Both the position numbers and the translations under genes were made by a program. DNA of 64,000 nucleotides, taken from Cytophagales bacterium WSM2-2. Lineage in GTDB: Bacteria; Bacteroidota; Bacteroidia; Cytophagales; Cyclobacteriaceae. The notes beneath the pieces were generated by a model. That model was not told the origin of the DNA and did no database searches. It saw only the letters and a program-made list of their open reading frames with translations. The stretch lies in contig BNHL01000001.1 of NCBI GenBank assembly GCA_015472025.1, forward strand, positions 248,001 through 312,000. The letters are read 5' to 3'. Positions 61,312 through 64,000 of this stretch are shown one piece after another; within the stretch, counting starts at the first letter, position 1; every line of letters starts with the position of its first letter.

Positions 61312-61893
61312 ATGAAATTTCTTTTGACAATCCTCTTGTGCTTCACGCTGATCCTTTCAAAAGCACAGCAACCGGTTGGCCTCCAGGTCGGAGATGTAGC
61401 TCCCGACTTTGTCAGTGTAGACCAAAATGGAAAAACAATCTCTCTAAAGTCCGAACTGAAAAAAGGAACTGTAGTCCTGGTTTTCTACCGTGGTGAATGG
61501 TGTCCTTACTGCAATAAATATCTTAAGGAATTGGAAGAGTCTCTTTCAGGATTTACAGCGAAAGGAGCATCGGTGATTGCCGTAACTCCGGAAGTGCCCG
61601 AGTACATTACGAAAAGCATCGAAAAGACAAAGGCTTCGTTTCCTGTTTTACACGATGGTGGACTCAAAATCATGAAGAGCTATGATGTGGCTTATCAACT
61701 GGATGATAAGACGGTAGATAAGTACAAGAAATTTAAAATCGACCTGAACGTCATCAACGGCACAGAGAACGGCACCAACCTGCCTGTACCTGCAGTTTAT
61801 GTGATCAACAGGCAGGGAAAGATTGTCTACCGGTTTTTTGATCCCGACTACACCAACCGCGCCCCGGTAAGCGCCATCATGAAACACATCTGA
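61312..61893 (+). CDS. Secreted peroxiredoxin-like (AhpC/TSA) protein
   Basis: A 193-residue thioredoxin-fold protein with a signal peptide (MKFLLTILLCFTLILSKAQ). The active site is C64-P-Y-C67 in YRGEWCPYCNKYLKEL. Family elements are GDVAPDFVSVDQNGK and VPAVYVINRQGKIVYRFFDPDY. Peroxiredoxin-like (PF00578) proteins with CPYC occur in Bacteroidota and probably reduce peroxides or disulfides in the periplasm. A TTTG...TTTG pair before the gene is only a weak promoter match. Confidence 0.85.
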   Translation: MKFLLTILLCFTLILSKAQQPVGLQVGDVAPDFVSVDQNGKTISLKSELKKGTVVLVFYRGEWCPYCNKYLKELEESLSGFTAKGASVIAVTPEVPEYITKSIEKTKASFPVLHDGGLKIMKSYDVAYQLDDKTVDKYKKFKIDLNVINGTENGTNLPVPAVYVINRQGKIVYRFFDPDYTNRAPVSAIMKHI

Positions 61894-61911
61894 TCAAGCG
61901 TACTACACTTC

Positions 61912-62484
61912 ATGATAAGTTCATTTGAGTACGTCACTGTTCTCATGTCAATTGTGCTCGGCTTGGGGATCACACAGATTCTGACAAGCCTTGCGCGGTT
62001 GATCCAGAAAAGAAAACAGTTAATCACGTATTGGCCACATTCGCTGTGGATCGTTTTTATCCTTTTCCTCCACATTCAGGAATGGTGGGTGATGTACGAC
62101 CTCAGGACCTACATGCCCTGGCGACTACCGGTTTTTATTTTCATCATGTTGTACCCGGTCAACCTGTTCATCATGGCAAAACTTTTGTTTCCAGACACGC
62201 TCAAAGGAAAAATTATTGACCTGAAGAAATTCTACTTCGAGAATTACAGTGTGCTCTTTACATCTCTTGTTTTTGCAGCGATTCTGTCACTGATTCACAA
62301 TCTGTTTATACTTCAGCTAAAACTCGCTGACCAGGCTTTACAGGTGCTTTTGATTGTTGCGTTCAGCATTATTACGCTGAAAAAATACTCCAATGAATGG
62401 ATTCATAAGGCTATTTCGCTAACCATAATTGTAGTTATGTGTGCCGCTATTGTCGTGGAGTGGGACATCTGGCTCATTAACTAA
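61912..62484 (+). CDS. Hypothetical polytopic membrane protein
   Basis: A 190-residue protein with five or six membrane helices, starting ISSFEYVTVLMSIVLGLGITQILTSLARL. I have seen this opening in unnamed membrane proteins from many phyla, but no function is known to me. It follows the peroxiredoxin gene by 18 bases in the same direction, so the two may be an operon. Confidence 0.65.
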   Translation: MISSFEYVTVLMSIVLGLGITQILTSLARLIQKRKQLITYWPHSLWIVFILFLHIQEWWVMYDLRTYMPWRLPVFIFIMLYPVNLFIMAKLLFPDTLKGKIIDLKKFYFENYSVLFTSLVFAAILSLIHNLFILQLKLADQALQVLLIVAFSIITLKKYSNEWIHKAISLTIIVVMCAAIVVEWDIWLIN

Positions 62485-62557
62485 GTTGAGTTGCCATGTA
62501 CTAAAAGCGTGTTGCTGTTCACACAGCCAATAAGTACATTGTGAGAAAACCTTACCA

Positions 62558-63673
62558 TTGAAAACCGAACGCATCCTTTCACTTGACGTCTTTCGCGGCA
62601 TTACAGTCGCCTCCATGATATTGGTAAATAACCCAGGCAATTGGGGCAACGTCTACCCTCCTCTTTTGCACGCACATTGGAACGGCTGCACTCCTACCGA
62701 CCTGATTTTTCCTTTCTTCCTTTTCATAGTTGGCATGTCCATTCATTTTGCATACCAGCCAAAGCTTGATGAAGGGTTGACGAAGAAAACTTTTCTGAAA
62801 ATTGCCAAGCGAATGTTGATCATCTTCGGATTGGGAATTTTTCTGGCCTGGTTCCCGGTCTTTTCATTAGAGCGTCTTTCGCATTTGCGAATACCGGGTG
62901 TGTTGCAACGTATAAGCCTTGTATTTTTCTTTTGCTCGATCATTTATCTCAAAACCAATTGGCTCGGGCAGATCCGGATTGCAGCGATTCTCCTTGTCTC
63001 TTATTTTTTGTTGATGACGATCATTCCTGTGCCGGGCTATGGTGTGTCCAGCCTCGAGGCCGAAACGAACCTTGGTGCATGGCTTGACCGCCTGCTGTTG
63101 GAAGGACATTTGTGGTCGCAAAGTAAGACGTGGGATCCGGAAGGTTTGTTAAGTACAATTCCTGCTATTGCAACTGGTTTGCTAGGAATACTGGCCGGTC
63201 AGTTATTTTCTAAAATTGAAAAACCTGAACTCCGTACAACCTGGTTGTTTTTTACAGGTTGTGTATTAATTGTAACGGGTATGGGCTGGGGGCTATTTTT
63301 TCCAATCAATAAATCCTTGTGGACGAGCAGCTACGTGCTTTATACTGCCGGCATTGCCATGCAGTTTTTTGCGTTTTGTTATTGGGTCATTGATGTGCAA
63401 GGATGGAAAAAATGGGCTACTCCGTTTGTTTATTATGGCGTCAATGCCATTTTCGTTTTTGTTGCTTCAGGAATGCTTGCAAAAATGCTGACGCGGACCA
63501 AAATCGGTGAAGGTGAAAACCAAACTTCGCTTTGGGGCTACATTTATAAAAATGTGTATGCTTCCTGGTTGCCACCCAAAGACGCATCGCTGGCCTTCGC
63601 AATCTCATTGATCTTGCTTTTTCTGCTGATCCTTTGGCAGATGTACAAGAGAAAGATCTTCATCAAAGTTTAG
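62558..63673 (+). CDS. DUF5009/heparan-alpha-glucosaminide N-acetyltransferase-like membrane protein
   Basis: A 371-residue protein with about ten membrane helices. The opening ILSLDVFRGITVASMILVNNPGNWGNVYPPLLHAHWNGCTPTDLIFPFFLFIVGMSI is diagnostic of the HGSNAT/YeiB-like (DUF1624/DUF5009) acyltransferases. In animals the family transfers acetyl groups to lysosomal heparan sulfate; in bacteria it probably acetylates envelope sugars. No ATG lies near; the start is TTG 62558, which gives a complete family opening. Confidence 0.8.
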   Translation: MKTERILSLDVFRGITVASMILVNNPGNWGNVYPPLLHAHWNGCTPTDLIFPFFLFIVGMSIHFAYQPKLDEGLTKKTFLKIAKRMLIIFGLGIFLAWFPVFSLERLSHLRIPGVLQRISLVFFFCSIIYLKTNWLGQIRIAAILLVSYFLLMTIIPVPGYGVSSLEAETNLGAWLDRLLLEGHLWSQSKTWDPEGLLSTIPAIATGLLGILAGQLFSKIEKPELRTTWLFFTGCVLIVTGMGWGLFFPINKSLWTSSYVLYTAGIAMQFFAFCYWVIDVQGWKKWATPFVYYGVNAIFVFVASGMLAKMLTRTKIGEGENQTSLWGYIYKNVYASWLPPKDASLAFAISLILLFLLILWQMYKRKIFIKV

Positions 63674-63905
63674 TGCTGGCGCGGCCAGCGATAGCAGTGG
63701 AAAGCCTGCCTGTGCAATGGCTTCGGAAAGCAGGTCCGAAGCGCTGGTGCTTTTGGTGTGGGCCGGACTTGAAACGGATAGCGCGGTTGGCTGCGTCTCG
63801 CGTCAAGGCCGTCAAATTTCAATAAAACGGGCTTTTTAAAGATTATTACCCCTCTCGGTGCAACCCCATCGTATAACTTTGCATCTCCGTTGATGTATAG
63901 TCTCA

Positions 63906-64000
63906 ATGGGGTTCACAATTTACCGCGCGAAAGAAACAGAATTGATTGAGGGCTGTCTGAAACAAGACCGCCAGGCTCAGCAAGCGCTTTACCAGCGATA
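63906..64000 (+). CDS. N-terminus of an ECF-type sigma factor (partial)
   Basis: An ATG at 63906 opens MGFTIYRAKETELIEGCLKQ, then DRQAQQALYQR, running off the right edge. That is the start of sigma region 2 in Bacteroidota ECF factors (compare LIARCRGGDRQAYYNLYK in the sigma gene at 2.6-3.2 kb). A TAACTTTG box at 63874-63881 may be its -7 element. The 230 bases before it hold no other gene. Confidence 0.7.
   Translation, partial: MGFTIYRAKETELIEGCLKQDRQAQQALYQR

Noticed and set aside
1..64000. CRISPR arrays, insertion sequences, integrases or prophage genes
   Set aside because: No regularly spaced identical repeats of CRISPR size, no transposase or integrase motifs, and no phage structural genes were found.

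Overview
The window is about 64 kb of a bacterial chromosome that is almost certainly from the phylum Bacteroidota, most likely the order Cytophagales (inference). Several things point there: a C-terminal type IX secretion sorting domain, a DUF4835 protein, the Bacteroidota forms of RNA polymerase omega, arginine decarboxylase and AddB-like nuclease, promoter boxes of the TAnnTTTG type, a four-helix-bundle (S23-like) gene, and large MacB-like permeases. No CRISPR array, insertion sequence, rRNA or prophage was seen. There is one tRNA (Asp-GTC).

Layout. 1-5.4 kb: start of a TonB-linked outer-membrane protein, a transaldolase/fructose-6-phosphate aldolase, an FtsE-type ATPase, an ECF sigma/anti-sigma pair, a TPR protein and the CCA-adding enzyme. 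5.5-18.2 kb: a housekeeping block mostly on the minus strand, with UPF0114, tRNA-Asp, recN, DUF4835, coaBC, rpoZ, bamD, a T9SS cargo protein, an OstA-like protein, an M28 peptidase and asnS; an AlkZ-like gene lies on the plus strand. 18.3-25 kb: rpoN (sigma-54), a PAP2-like protein, an RRM protein, DoxX and a DUF3999/DUF2339 pair. 25.2-31.3 kb: an AraC regulator divergent from a four-enzyme trans-4-hydroxyproline degradation operon, interrupted by a four-helix-bundle gene bracketed by inverted 7-bp repeat arrays. 31.3-37.7 kb: AddB-like nuclease, divergent arginase and arginine decarboxylase, and a DUF4412 protein. 37.9-45.8 kb: an rRNA methyltransferase, a hydrolase, a porin, a DUF2490 protein, and a tightly overlapping ABC ATPase/membrane protein/photolyase/SRPBCC operon. 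45.9-56.2 kb: an export locus (two MacB-like permeases, ATPase, HlyD-type adaptor) divergent from a sigma-54 response regulator and its histidine kinase. 56.2-58.4 kb: a frameshifted TPR gene and a small AT-rich island between two imperfect ~100-bp direct repeats. 58.4-64 kb: PadR, a PspC-domain protein, a peroxiredoxin-like protein, two membrane proteins and the start of another ECF sigma factor.

How parts work together. The locus at 45.9-56.2 kb looks like a complete sigma-54 circuit: rpoN lies elsewhere in the window, a near-consensus -24/-12 element precedes the adaptor gene, and two palindromes suited to an enhancer-binding protein lie between it and the regulator. The hydroxyproline operon has epimerase, D-hydroxyproline oxidase, deaminase and semialdehyde dehydrogenase, enough to take hydroxyproline to 2-oxoglutarate. 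The two most unusual things are the direct-repeat island at 56.8-58.3 kb, which carries a 59-residue ORF and a membrane protein I do not recognise, and the recurring intergenic 7-bp repeat arrays.
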